Assembly (NCBI GenBank): GCA_036675425.1
Contig: JAKFFB010000018.1
Span: forward strand, 1-16,909
DNA length: 16,909 nucleotides
Direction: 5' to 3'
Source of the DNA: SCTD01 sp036675425
GTDB taxonomy: Bacteria; Actinomycetota; Actinomycetes; Mycobacteriales; SCTD01
Below the pieces are notes generated by a model. It saw only the letters and a program-made list of their open reading frames with translations. It made no database searches and was not told the origin of the DNA. Within the stretch, counting starts at the first letter, position 1; each line of letters starts with the position of its first letter. Shown here in pieces: positions 7,865 through 14,826 of this stretch. Both the position numbers and the translations under genes were made by a program.

Positions 7865-10581
7865 CCCAGTCCCTCGCGGGCCTCCTCGACCGCCACCCGG
7901 ATCCGCTCGCGGGCGTCGACCAGGTCGACCGTCTCGCCGGCCTTGATGGGCCCCTCGACCGACGCGCAGACCGCGGCGAGCCGCACGGCGCCCATCGAGG
8001 CGCTGCCGCCCTTCATCGCGTGCACGGCCCGCCCCACGCCGGCCGCGTCGCCGCCCTGGAGGGCGGCGTCGACCTCGTCGAGCCGGCGGGCCGTCTCGCT
8101 CTCCCAGGTGTCGATGAGCTTGTCCAGGACCGCGGCTGCCCGGTTGCCCAGGCGGGCCGTCAGCGAGCCCAGCACCGAGGGGTCGACGGCGACGTCCTCG
8201 GCCACGGGCTCGGGCTCCGGCTCGGCGTCCTCGACCGCCACCCGGCCGAGCGCCGCGGCGAGCTCCTCGCGACGGACCGGCTTGGCGAGGTAGTCGTCCA
8301 TGCCGGCGGTCAGGCACGCCTCGCGGTCCTCGGCGAGCGCGTTCGCGGTCATCGCGACCACGCGCGGCTGCCGGTCGGCGGGCAGGTCGGCGCGCAGCCG
8401 CCGGGTGGCCTCGAGGCCGTCCATGACCGGCATCTGCATGTCCATGAGCACCACGTCGTAAGGCCGGTCGTGCAGCGCGTCGAGCGCCTCCTGCCCGTTG
8501 CCCACCACGTCGTAGCGGTAGCCGAGCCGCTCGAGCAGCAGGCCGGCCACGCGCTGGTTGACCACGTTGTCCTCGGCGAGCAGCACGCGCAGTCGGCGTG
8601 ACGGCTCCGGCGCGGGCGCCGTGCCGCCGGCCTCCTGCGCCGCGCCGAGCGCGGTCGCGACGGCGGTCCGCAGCGCTCCGGCCTTGACCGGCTTGGTGAG
8701 GTGCCGCAGGCCGAGCGCCTCGCTCTCGGCCGGGCGCTGCCCGAGCGAGGTCAGCAGCAGCAGGGGCAGGTCACGGGTGGCCGGCCGGTCGCGCAGCTCG
8801 CGGGCCAGCTCGACGCCGTCCATCCCCGGCATGTGCATGTCGAGCAGGACGATGTCGTAGAGCCCGCCGCTGTCGACCGCGCGCAGCGCCTCAGGACCGT
8901 TCGCGGCCGACTCGACGCGCATGTCCCAGGTCTCGAGCTGCCGCCGCAGGATGCGCCGGTTGGTGTCGTTGTCGTCGACGATCAGCGCCCGCCGTCCGGG
9001 CAGCTCGGCCGGGGCCACCGAGAGCTCGTCGACGGTCTGGGCGCCGCGCGGCAGGACGACCGAGAGGGTGAAGGTCGAGCCCTTCCCGACGGCGCTCTCC
9101 ACGGTCAGGTCGCCGCCCATCGCCTCGGCGAGCCGCTTGCTGATCGCCAGCCCCAGACCGGTCCCGCCGTACAGCCGCGTGGTCGAGGCGTCGACCTGGC
9201 TGAAGGAGCGGAAGAGCCGGTCCACGCGGTCGGCGGGGATGCCGATCCCGGTGTCGCGGACGGCGAAGCAGAGCTTCACCCCGCGCTCGACCTCGCCGGT
9301 CGCGCGCACGGTCACCACGACGTCGCCGTGCTCGGTGAACTTCACCGCGTTGCTGAGCAGGTTGACGATGACCTGGCGGACGCGGGTGACGTCGCCGACC
9401 AGGACCGGCGGGACGTCGGGCTCGATGACGTACGCGAGGTCGAGCCGCTTGCCGCCGGCCTGGCTGGCGAGCAGGTCGAGCGAGCCCTCCACGCAGTCCC
9501 GCACCGAGAACGGGTGCCGCTCCAGCTCCAGCTGACCGCTCTCGATCTTCGAGAAGTCGAGGATGTCGTTGATGATCACCAGCAGGGCGTCGCCGCTCCT
9601 GCGCACGGTCTCGGCGTAGTCGCGCTGCTCGGTGTCGAGCTCGGTGTCGAGCAGCAGGCCGGTCATGCCGATGACGGCGTTCATCGGGGTGCGGATCTCG
9701 TGCGACATCGTGGCGAGGAAGGCCGACTTCGCGGCGGTCGCCGCCTCCGCCTCGCGGCGCGCCTCGGTCAGCTCCCGCTCGCGCTGCTCGACGACCTGCC
9801 GCTCGAGGTCGAGCGCGGCGGCGAGCTCGTCCAGGCCGACGCCGATCGCCTGCAGCTCCGCCGGACCGCTGCCGGAGGAGCGTGCGGTCAGGTCGCCGTG
9901 CCGGAGTCGGGTGATGGTGCCCGTGAGCGCCTCGACCGGCTCGACGACGTCGGACCGCAGGCGCAGGAACTGGCGGCGCACCAGCAGCGCCACGGCGAGG
10001 GCGAGCGCCAGCTCGAGGCCCAGCCCGACGACCAGCAGGAGCACCTGCCGTCGCTCCGAGCCGCGGCGCAGTGCGTCGCCCTCGGCCTCGACGACCGCCT
10101 CGGCCTCGCGGTAGGCGTCGAACAGCTCCTTGTCGCGGAGCAGCGACGCCTCGTCGCCGCCGTCTTCCGGGGAGCCGTCGAGGGCGGGACGCGCCCAGCC
10201 GGTCGTCCACGCCCGCTGGCGCTGCTCGACCTCGGTGAAGGCCGCGAGCAGCTCGTCCTGCCCCGCGAACCGCTTGCGCACCTCCGCGTTGTGGACGGGG
10301 AGGTCGCGGACGCCTGCGTCGTACGGCTCGAGGAAGCGCCGGTCGCCGGTGACCAGGTGGGCGCGCAGCGCGGTCTGCTGGTCGACCATCGCCAGGTGCG
10401 CGAGCCGGATCGCCCGCACGCCCTCGGTGTAGGAGTCGGTGCGCGGGGCGTAGACGGTGACCACCAGCGCCAGCACCAGACCGCCCACCAACGAGGTGAT
10501 CCCGATGGCGATGACCATCAGCCGGGCCAGCGACCCGATCCTGCGGGTCAGGCTCGCGGCGGGCCCGGCGACGGCGTTCAC
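7837..10581 (-). CDS. Hybrid sensor histidine kinase: CHASE3-like, HAMP, HisKA, HATPase, REC, REC, HPt
   Basis: A 914-residue membrane phosphorelay kinase of BarA/TorS-like layout. Membrane helices lie at about residues 22-45 and 178-201; the extracytoplasmic segment between them resembles CHASE3 (LRAHLVTGDRRFLEPYD, 72-88). HAMP and a coiled coil (about 203-285) lead to HisKA with phospho-His H294 (MSHEIRTPM). The ATPase domain has the N-box NLLSNAVKF (408-416), DTGIGIP (443-449) and GGTGLGLAI (472-480). REC1 has D536/D537, phosphoacceptor D581 and K630; REC2 has E670/D671, D714 and K767. The HPt domain has H854 (HAMKGGSA). All relay residues are intact. GTG 10581 was preferred to longer upstream frames because CAGGCT lies 6 nt before it and the upstream part is antisense to mshB; an ATG at residue 22 would cut into the first helix. 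No response regulator is adjacent, so the output is unknown. Confidence 0.93.
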   Translation of the reverse strand: MNAVAGPAASLTRRIGSLARLMVIAIGITSLVGGLVLALVVTVYAPRTDSYTEGVRAIRLAHLAMVDQQTALRAHLVTGDRRFLEPYDAGVRDLPVHNAEVRKRFAGQDELLAAFTEVEQRQRAWTTGWARPALDGSPEDGGDEASLLRDKELFDAYREAEAVVEAEGDALRRGSERRQVLLLVVGLGLELALALAVALLVRRQFLRLRSDVVEPVEALTGTITRLRHGDLTARSSGSGPAELQAIGVGLDELAAALDLERQVVEQRERELTEARREAEAATAAKSAFLATMSHEIRTPMNAVIGMTGLLLDTELDTEQRDYAETVRRSGDALLVIINDILDFSKIESGQLELERHPFSVRDCVEGSLDLLASQAGGKRLDLAYVIEPDVPPVLVGDVTRVRQVIVNLLSNAVKFTEHGDVVVTVRATGEVERGVKLCFAVRDTGIGIPADRVDRLFRSFSQVDASTTRLYGGTGLGLAISKRLAEAMGGDLTVESAVGKGSTFTLSVVLPRGAQTVDELSVAPAELPGRRALIVDDNDTNRRILRRQLETWDMRVESAANGPEALRAVDSGGLYDIVLLDMHMPGMDGVELARELRDRPATRDLPLLLLTSLGQRPAESEALGLRHLTKPVKAGALRTAVATALGAAQEAGGTAPAPEPSRRLRVLLAEDNVVNQRVAGLLLERLGYRYDVVGNGQEALDALHDRPYDVVLMDMQMPVMDGLEATRRLRADLPADRQPRVVAMTANALAEDREACLTAGMDDYLAKPVRREELAAALGRVAVEDAEPEPEPVAEDVAVDPSVLGSLTARLGNRAAAVLDKLIDTWESETARRLDEVDAALQGGDAAGVGRAVHAMKGGSASMGAVRLAAVCASVEGPIKAGETVDLVDARERIRVAVEEAREGLGQLRVGSAG

Positions 10582-10587
10582 GGGCCG

Positions 10588-10593
10588 AGCCTG
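10588..10593 (-). promoter_or_regulatory. Leaderless -10-like box (CAGGCT) for the hybrid kinase gene
   Basis: On the minus strand CAGGCT lies 6 nt before the GTG at 10581. The same hexamer at the same spacing precedes the GTG at 13881. It deviates from TAnnnT at the first base, so confidence is lower than for the TAG-type boxes. Confidence 0.35.
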
Positions 10594-10628
10594 CCAGAGC
10601 AGCGGACAGGACGGGCGCTGCGCCGCCC

Positions 10629-10634
10629 TAGGGT
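10629..10634 (+). promoter_or_regulatory. Leaderless -10 box (TAGGGT) for mshB
   Basis: TAGGGT lies 7 nt before the ATG at 10642 with no ribosome binding site in between. It favours the longer MshB form starting at 10642. The 60-base region is shared with the divergent kinase gene. Confidence 0.5.
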
Positions 10635-10641
10635 TCTGGGC

Positions 10642-11661
10642 ATGACCGACCCCACGCTGCCCCCGCCCGAGCCCGGTGAGCGGATCGTGCCGCAGAGCGA
10701 GGAGGCCGTGCTCGCGCAGGCCGAGACCGCGGTCGAGGGCGCCGCCGGCGAGGTCGCGATGGCTCCCCTGGACACCCCGAAGCGGCTGCTGCTCGTGCAC
10801 GCGCACCCCGACGACGAGACCATCGGCACCGGCGCCACCATGGCGCGCTACGCCGCCGAGGGGGTCGCGGTCACGCTCGTCACCTGCACGCTGGGCGAGG
10901 AGGGGGAGGTGCTGGAGCCCGGCCTGGAGCACCTGGCCGCCGACCAGGACGACGCGCTCGGGCAGCACCGGATCGGCGAGCTCGCCGCGGCCTGCGAGGC
11001 GCTGCGGGTGACCGACCACCGCTTCCTCGGCGGTCCCGGCCGGTGGCGCGACAGCGGGATGATGGGCACGCCCGCCAACGAACGGCCCGACTGCTTCTGG
11101 CAGGCCGACCTCGACGAGGCCGTCCGGGACCTGGTGGCGATCGTCCGCGAGACCCGCCCGCAGGTCGTCGTCACCTACGACAGCAACGGGGGGTACGGGC
11201 ACCCCGATCACATCCAGGCGCACCGGGTGACGGTGGCGGCGTTCGACGCCGCGGCCGACGCCTCGTACGCCCCCGACCTCGGCGAGCCGTGGGCGGCGAG
11301 CAAGCTCTACTTCGGCGCGATCCCGCGCAGCGTGCTGCAGATGGGGATCGACCTGCTGCGCGAGGCAGGCGACAGCAGCGGCTTCTTCGGCGTCGAGAAG
11401 GCCGAGGACCTGCCGTTCGGCGTCCCGGACGAGCAGGTCACGACCGAGATCGACGCGAGCGAGCACCTCGAGGCCAAGGTCGCCGCGATGCGCGCGCACA
11501 AGACGCAGATCGCCGTGGACGGGCCGTTCTTCGCGCTGTCGAACAACATCGGGCAGCGGGCGTTCGGGATCGAGCACTACACGCTGGGCAGGGGAGAGCG
11601 CGGGACCGGCTCCGGACCGCACGGCTGGGAGGACGACCTCTTCGCGGGCGTGTCCACCTGA
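10642..11661 (+). CDS. mshB: N-acetyl-1-D-myo-inositol-2-amino-2-deoxy-alpha-D-glucopyranoside deacetylase (MshB), mycothiol biosynthesis
   Basis: A zinc-dependent PIG-L-fold deacetylase that removes acetate from GlcNAc-Ins, the second committed step towards mycothiol, the main low-molecular-weight thiol of Actinobacteria. Zinc and catalytic residues are in AHPDDE (H55, D57, D58) and in GGYGHPDHIQAHR. MshB-like stretches also include VTCTLGEEGEV, LGGPGRWRDSGMMGT and ALSNN near the C-terminus; these favour MshB over mycothiol S-conjugate amidase (Mca), though the two are relatives. The 339-residue form has about 39 residues of acidic, proline-rich N-terminal extension compared with the roughly 300-residue mycobacterial enzyme. 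An ATG at 10759, with GAGG 5 nt upstream, would give the usual length. I kept 10642 because of the TAGGGT box and the strong G/C third-position bias of the extension. Confidence 0.9.
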   Translation: MTDPTLPPPEPGERIVPQSEEAVLAQAETAVEGAAGEVAMAPLDTPKRLLLVHAHPDDETIGTGATMARYAAEGVAVTLVTCTLGEEGEVLEPGLEHLAADQDDALGQHRIGELAAACEALRVTDHRFLGGPGRWRDSGMMGTPANERPDCFWQADLDEAVRDLVAIVRETRPQVVVTYDSNGGYGHPDHIQAHRVTVAAFDAAADASYAPDLGEPWAASKLYFGAIPRSVLQMGIDLLREAGDSSGFFGVEKAEDLPFGVPDEQVTTEIDASEHLEAKVAAMRAHKTQIAVDGPFFALSNNIGQRAFGIEHYTLGRGERGTGSGPHGWEDDLFAGVST

Positions 11662-11714
11662 GGAGACCGTGTCGACACGCAGAGTGACGGTCTGGATCGG
11701 CCGTTCGGGTGAAA

Positions 11715-11743
11715 CAGCGCTCTCGAGGTGACGGAGAGTGCTG
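11715..11743 (+). terminator. Hairpin downstream of mshB
   Basis: CAGCGCTCTC (11715-11724) can pair with GAGAGTGCTG (11734-11743) over 10 bp with one G-U pair and a 9-nt loop. It starts 54 nt after the mshB stop and has no T-run. It may end the mshB message or be part of the leader of the next gene. Confidence 0.35.
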
Positions 11744-11766
11744 ACGGGGAGACACTGGATCGCACC

Positions 11767-11788
11767 GGACGGGGCAGGTGCCCCGTCC
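11767..11788. promoter_or_regulatory. 22-nt perfect palindrome in front of the FtsH-like gene
   Basis: GGACGGGGCA and TGCCCCGTCC are perfect reverse complements separated by only two bases. The palindrome ends 27 nt before the ATG at 11816, leaving an AGGGGGA ribosome binding site free. It could be an operator for a dimeric repressor or a very stable leader hairpin; the sequence does not decide. Confidence 0.4.
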
Positions 11789-11815
11789 TGATGCGTTACC
11801 GCCCAGGGGGATCTC

Positions 11816-13786
11816 ATGACCGACACCGCCGCCTCAGTGACCAGCAAGCTCGAGCAGCTGCTCGGGGCGGCCGGCGGGTCGGTCCTGTCGATGGCGGGCG
11901 CGGACGTCGGCGCCTCGCGCGAGGCGCAGCGCCGCCGCCGCTGGGTCAAGCTCACGCTGGCCGTGTGGATCGTGTCCGCGGCGGTCGTCCTGCGCACGCT
12001 GACCATGGGCGAGGGGAGCAGCTTCGTCCCGGTCCCGAACGTCGACCCGTTCCTGCTCGTGATCATCATCTTCTTCGGGCTGCTGCTCCTGCTGATGTTC
12101 GGCCAGCAGTTCATGACGGCGCGGTCGCCGCACGTGATGTACCGCCCTGAGCAGATCTCGACCACCCTCGACGACGTCGTCGGCATCGACACCGTGAAGG
12201 ACGACGTCGTCCGCTCCCTCAACCTCTTCCTGGCCCACAAGACCTTCCGCGAGGAGATGGGCGGCGCGCCCCGTCGTGGCCTGCTCTTCGAGGGCGCGCC
12301 CGGCACCGGCAAGACCCACCTGGCCCGGGCGATGGCCCGCGAGGCCGGCGTGCCGTTCCTGTTCGTGAGCGCGACCAGCTTCCAGTCCATGTGGTACGGC
12401 GCGACGGCCAAGAAGATCCGCTCCTACTTCAAGGCGCTGCGCAAGGCCGCCCGCAAGGAGGGCGGCGCGATCGGCTTCATCGAGGAGATCGACGCGATCG
12501 CGATGTCCCGTGGGGGCGTGTCCAGCGGCATGACGGCCGCCTTCTCGCCGCTGGTGGCCGGCTGCCAGGGCACTGCCTGCCTGCCCTCGTCGTACGCCGC
12601 CGTCGCCGCGTCCCCCGCGACCGTGACCAACAGCTTCGTCAGCGAGGGCACCGGCGGTGTCGTCAACGAGCTGCTCGTGCAGATGCAGTCCTTCGACGAC
12701 CCGACCGGCTGGGACCGCGTGCGCGGCTGGTTCATCGACCGCATCAACCTGTTCCGCGCGCCGGACAAGCAGCTGAAGCGGCCGGACATCGTTCCGACGA
12801 ACATCCTGCTCATCGCCGCCACCAACCGCGCCGACGGGCTCGACCCGGCGCTGCTGCGCCCGGGCCGCTTCGACCGGCGCGTGACCTTCGAGCTGCCGGC
12901 GAAGGCCGGCCGGCGCACCCTGATCGACCACTTCCTCACGAAGAAGGCGCACACCGAGGAGATGGCCGACCCGGAGCTGCGCGACGCGCTCGCAGCCGTC
13001 ACCCAGGGCTACACCCCCGTGATGATCGAGCACCTGCTCGACGAGGCGCTCGTGAACGCGGTGCGTCGCGGCGAGACGGCGCTGACCTGGAAGGACATCG
13101 AGAAGGCCCGCCTGGTCGAGGAGATCGGGATGGGGCAGCCGGTCGGCTACACCGACCACGAGCGGCGGCTCATCGCCACCCACGAGGCCGGCCACGCGAC
13201 GCTCGCGTGGCTGACCGCTCCGCAGCGCCGGCTCGAGGTGCTCACCATCGTCAAGCGGCGCAGCGCCCTCGGCCTGCTCGCCCACGGCGACCGCGAGGAC
13301 GTCTTCACCCGCTCCCGCGAGGAGATGAAGTCGCTCATCCAGATCGCGATGGGCGGCCAGTGCGCCGAGGAGATCTTCTTCAACGACGTCTCGACCGGCC
13401 CCGGCGGCGACCTGCTCTACGCCACCAACTGCGCGGCCGAGATGGTCGGGGCGCACGGCATGGACGAGAGCCTGCTCTCCTACGCCGCGATCCAGAACAG
13501 CTCCTTCAGCGACACCAACATCGTCGGCCGCGTGCTCGCCGACGACCGCGGTCGCGACGCCGTCGAGAAGCTGCTGCAGAAGCAGAAGGCGGTCGCCAGG
13601 CAGCTGCTCTCGGAGAACCGGCACCTGGTCGAGGCGCTCCGCGACGCGCTGCTCGAGCGCGAGGAGCTGATCGGTCACGAGATCACCGACGTGCTGGAGG
13701 CTGCCGCGGCGGCGCCGCGCGTGGTCGACCTGACCGAGGTCGAGAACCCCCGACAGCTCGACGCCTGGCACCGCCCGCTCAGCTGA
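11816..13786 (+). CDS. Divergent FtsH-like membrane AAA+ ATPase with M41 zinc-protease domain
   Basis: A 656-residue protein built like FtsH: two membrane helices (about 45-62 and 78-98), an AAA+ domain and an M41 metalloprotease domain. Walker A is GAPGTGKT (160-167). The arginine-finger region is LDPALLRPGRFDRR (about 342-355). The protease site is HEAGH (H456, E457, H460), with D532 in GGDLLYAT as likely third zinc ligand. Differences from housekeeping FtsH: Walker B is FIEEIDA, so the usual metal-coordinating Asp is E223; the pore loop is MWYG rather than MFVG; and about 67 extra residues lie between Walker B and sensor 1, in two blocks (near 230-280, containing two cysteines, and near 295-328). 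It probably degrades or extracts membrane proteins; whether it replaces or supplements canonical FtsH is unknown. AGGGGGA precedes ATG 11816. It stands between mshB and a DUF6113-like gene. Confidence 0.88.
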   Translation: MTDTAASVTSKLEQLLGAAGGSVLSMAGADVGASREAQRRRRWVKLTLAVWIVSAAVVLRTLTMGEGSSFVPVPNVDPFLLVIIIFFGLLLLLMFGQQFMTARSPHVMYRPEQISTTLDDVVGIDTVKDDVVRSLNLFLAHKTFREEMGGAPRRGLLFEGAPGTGKTHLARAMAREAGVPFLFVSATSFQSMWYGATAKKIRSYFKALRKAARKEGGAIGFIEEIDAIAMSRGGVSSGMTAAFSPLVAGCQGTACLPSSYAAVAASPATVTNSFVSEGTGGVVNELLVQMQSFDDPTGWDRVRGWFIDRINLFRAPDKQLKRPDIVPTNILLIAATNRADGLDPALLRPGRFDRRVTFELPAKAGRRTLIDHFLTKKAHTEEMADPELRDALAAVTQGYTPVMIEHLLDEALVNAVRRGETALTWKDIEKARLVEEIGMGQPVGYTDHERRLIATHEAGHATLAWLTAPQRRLEVLTIVKRRSALGLLAHGDREDVFTRSREEMKSLIQIAMGGQCAEEIFFNDVSTGPGGDLLYATNCAAEMVGAHGMDESLLSYAAIQNSSFSDTNIVGRVLADDRGRDAVEKLLQKQKAVARQLLSENRHLVEALRDALLEREELIGHEITDVLEAAAAAPRVVDLTEVENPRQLDAWHRPLS

Positions 13787-13792
13787 GTCGAG

Positions 13793-13855
13793 CACTACCC
13801 CGCTCGAACCGCGGACCCGTGAGCGTGCGCCGGCCGCGGTTCGAGCGGGGTAGTG
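13793..13855. terminator. Perfect 22-bp inverted repeat after the FtsH-like gene
   Basis: Positions 13793-13814 and 13834-13855 are exact reverse complements over 22 bp, with a 19-nt loop. The left arm begins with CACTACCCCGCTCGAACC. It starts 6 nt after the FtsH-like stop codon, a typical place for a terminator, and there is no T-run. The unusual length and perfection would also fit a dispersed palindromic repeat. Confidence 0.6.
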
Positions 13856-13868
13856 GGGCCGTCTCTGG

Positions 13869-13874
13869 CAGGCT
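13869..13874 (+). promoter_or_regulatory. Leaderless -10-like box (CAGGCT) for the small membrane protein gene
   Basis: CAGGCT lies 6 nt before the GTG at 13881. The arrangement is identical to that in front of the hybrid kinase gene. No ribosome binding site is visible. Confidence 0.35.
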
Positions 13875-13880
13875 GGCGCG

Positions 13881-14258
13881 GTGTCAGACGAGCCGGCCCC
13901 GCTCGGCCCGCGGGCGACGGCGGCGGCGTACGGCCTCGTGCTCGTCCTCGCGCTGCTGCTCGCGGTGTGGGGCGCCTTCCTCGTGCCGCTGCGCTGGGGC
14001 ACCGTCGTGCTGCCGCTCTCCTGGCTGGTCGCGGTCGCCGGCAACCTGCTGCTCGGCCGGGCCGGCGCGCGGCTGCTCGGCCGCCCCGGTGCGATCGGCC
14101 CGGGCGTCGTCTGGGTCGTCGTGGCGCTCACCTTCGGCAGCCGACGCTCCGAGGGCGACCTGATCGTCCCCGGGACCACCCCCGGGCTGGTCTTCCTGCT
14201 GGTCGGGGCGGTCGCGAGCGCTGTGGCGTACGGGCTGGCGCCACGCTCCCGGGGCTGA
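13881..14258 (+). CDS. Small integral membrane protein, DUF6113-like
   Basis: A 125-residue protein with about four hydrophobic segments (near residues 14-35, 39-58, 72-86 and 99-120) and short polar loops; no enzymatic motif is visible. Length, helix layout and proximity to mshB resemble the DUF6113 membrane proteins often found directly after mshB in Streptomyces; this family call is from memory and is tentative. Here the FtsH-like gene separates it from mshB. The start at GTG 13881 follows CAGGCT by 6 nt. The gap to cheW is 39 bases and contains a sigma-28-like promoter candidate, so it is probably not part of the chemotaxis unit. Function is unknown. Confidence 0.7.
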   Translation: MSDEPAPLGPRATAAAYGLVLVLALLLAVWGAFLVPLRWGTVVLPLSWLVAVAGNLLLGRAGARLLGRPGAIGPGVVWVVVALTFGSRRSEGDLIVPGTTPGLVFLLVGAVASAVAYGLAPRSRG

Positions 14259-14262
14259 CCGG

Positions 14263-14290
14263 TCAACCCGGGACCGGTTCGCGCCGATGG
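14263..14290 (+). promoter_or_regulatory. FliA/sigma-28-like promoter candidate for cheW
   Basis: TCAA (14263-14266), a 16-nt spacer, then GCCGATGG (14283-14290). The FliA/WhiG consensus is TAAA-N15/16-GCCGATAA, so the -35 has one mismatch and the -10 two. The expected transcription start would fall at or just before the GTG at 14298, implying a leaderless message, consistent with the lack of a ribosome binding site. Confidence 0.4.
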
Positions 14291-14297
14291 CGCTGAG

Positions 14298-14762
14298 GTG
14301 GAGACCGCCGCCCCGACCGAGCTCGTCATCGTCCGGCTGGGCGGGTGCCGCTACGCGCTGCCCATGAGCTCGGTGGCCGAGGTGGGGCGCCCGCCGGGGC
14401 TGACCCGCGTCCCCGGGCTGCCCGGCTGGGTCGCCGGCGTCGCCAACTGGCGCGGCCGGGTGCTGGCCGTGCTCGACCTCCGCTCGCTGCTCGCCGCCGA
14501 GGCAGGACCGCTCGACCGGCGCGGACGGCTCGTGGTGCTCGCCCACGGCGGCGTGCGGGTCGGGCTGCTCGTCGAGGCCGTCGCCGGGGGCACCCGGCTC
14601 GACCCCGAGGCGGTCGAGCCGGCCCTCGCGCACCTCCCCACGAGCACCGGCAGCCTGCTGGCCGGCCAGGTCACGGACGCGGAGGGGCCGTACGGCGTGC
14701 TCGACCTCGACGCCGTCCTCGCGCTGGCGGAGCAGCTGCCGCGCGCCCGCCGGGCGGGCTGA
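14298..14762 (+). CDS. cheW: Chemotaxis coupling protein CheW
   Basis: A 154-residue single-domain CheW. It links chemoreceptors to CheA in the polar signalling array. The usual course of the fold is seen: ELVIVRLGGCRYALPMSSVAEVG at the N-terminus, a receptor/kinase-contact stretch RVPGLPGWVAGVANWRGRVLAVLDLRSLL (with R52 and R62), then GVRVGLLVEAVAGG and the closing GPYGVLDLDAVL. It is slightly short and lacks any receiver domain, so it is CheW rather than CheV. GTG 14298 is preceded by no convincing ribosome binding site; a sigma-28-like element 8 nt upstream supports this start. It is the first gene of a cheW-receptor-cheA order on the plus strand. Confidence 0.9.
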   Translation: METAAPTELVIVRLGGCRYALPMSSVAEVGRPPGLTRVPGLPGWVAGVANWRGRVLAVLDLRSLLAAEAGPLDRRGRLVVLAHGGVRVGLLVEAVAGGTRLDPEAVEPALAHLPTSTGSLLAGQVTDAEGPYGVLDLDAVLALAEQLPRARRAG

Positions 14763-14764
14763 CC

Positions 14765-14792
14765 TACAGGTAGACCGCTCGACGGCCGACGA
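14765..14792 (+). promoter_or_regulatory. FliA/sigma-28-like promoter candidate for the chemoreceptor gene
   Basis: TACA (14765-14768), a 16-nt spacer, then GCCGACGA (14785-14792). Spacing is identical to that of the cheW candidate. The -35 has one mismatch to TAAA and the -10 has two to GCCGATAA. The predicted start near 14799 leaves a leader of about 28 nt carrying the AAGGGG ribosome binding site. Confidence 0.4.
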
Positions 14793-14826
14793 AGCCTGCA
14801 AAGCAACTGCTGAAGGGGCACTTCCC

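Noticed and set aside
8701..10641. Plus-strand open frame running into mshB, to a total of 986 codons
   Set aside because: The part before 10642 is opposite the kinase gene and has the low-complexity composition of a shadow frame. MshB homology and the promoter-like box place the start at 10642 or 10759.
10642..11661. Mycothiol S-conjugate amidase (Mca) as an alternative identity for mshB
   Set aside because: Mca shares the AHPDDE fold, but the CTLGEEGEV, GRWRDSGM and C-terminal ALSNN stretches fit MshB better. A profile comparison would settle it.
10582..12411. Upstream extension of the hybrid kinase frame, to a total of 1524 codons
   Set aside because: The extra part is antisense to mshB and the FtsH-like gene and shows no domain. 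A suitable GTG with a -10-like box exists at 10581, just before the first membrane helix.
11834..14329. An 831-codon minus-strand open frame opposite the FtsH-like gene
   Set aside because: It is a shadow: the plus strand shows intact Walker A, HEAGH and membrane segments, while the minus translation has no recognisable domain and starts in low-complexity sequence.
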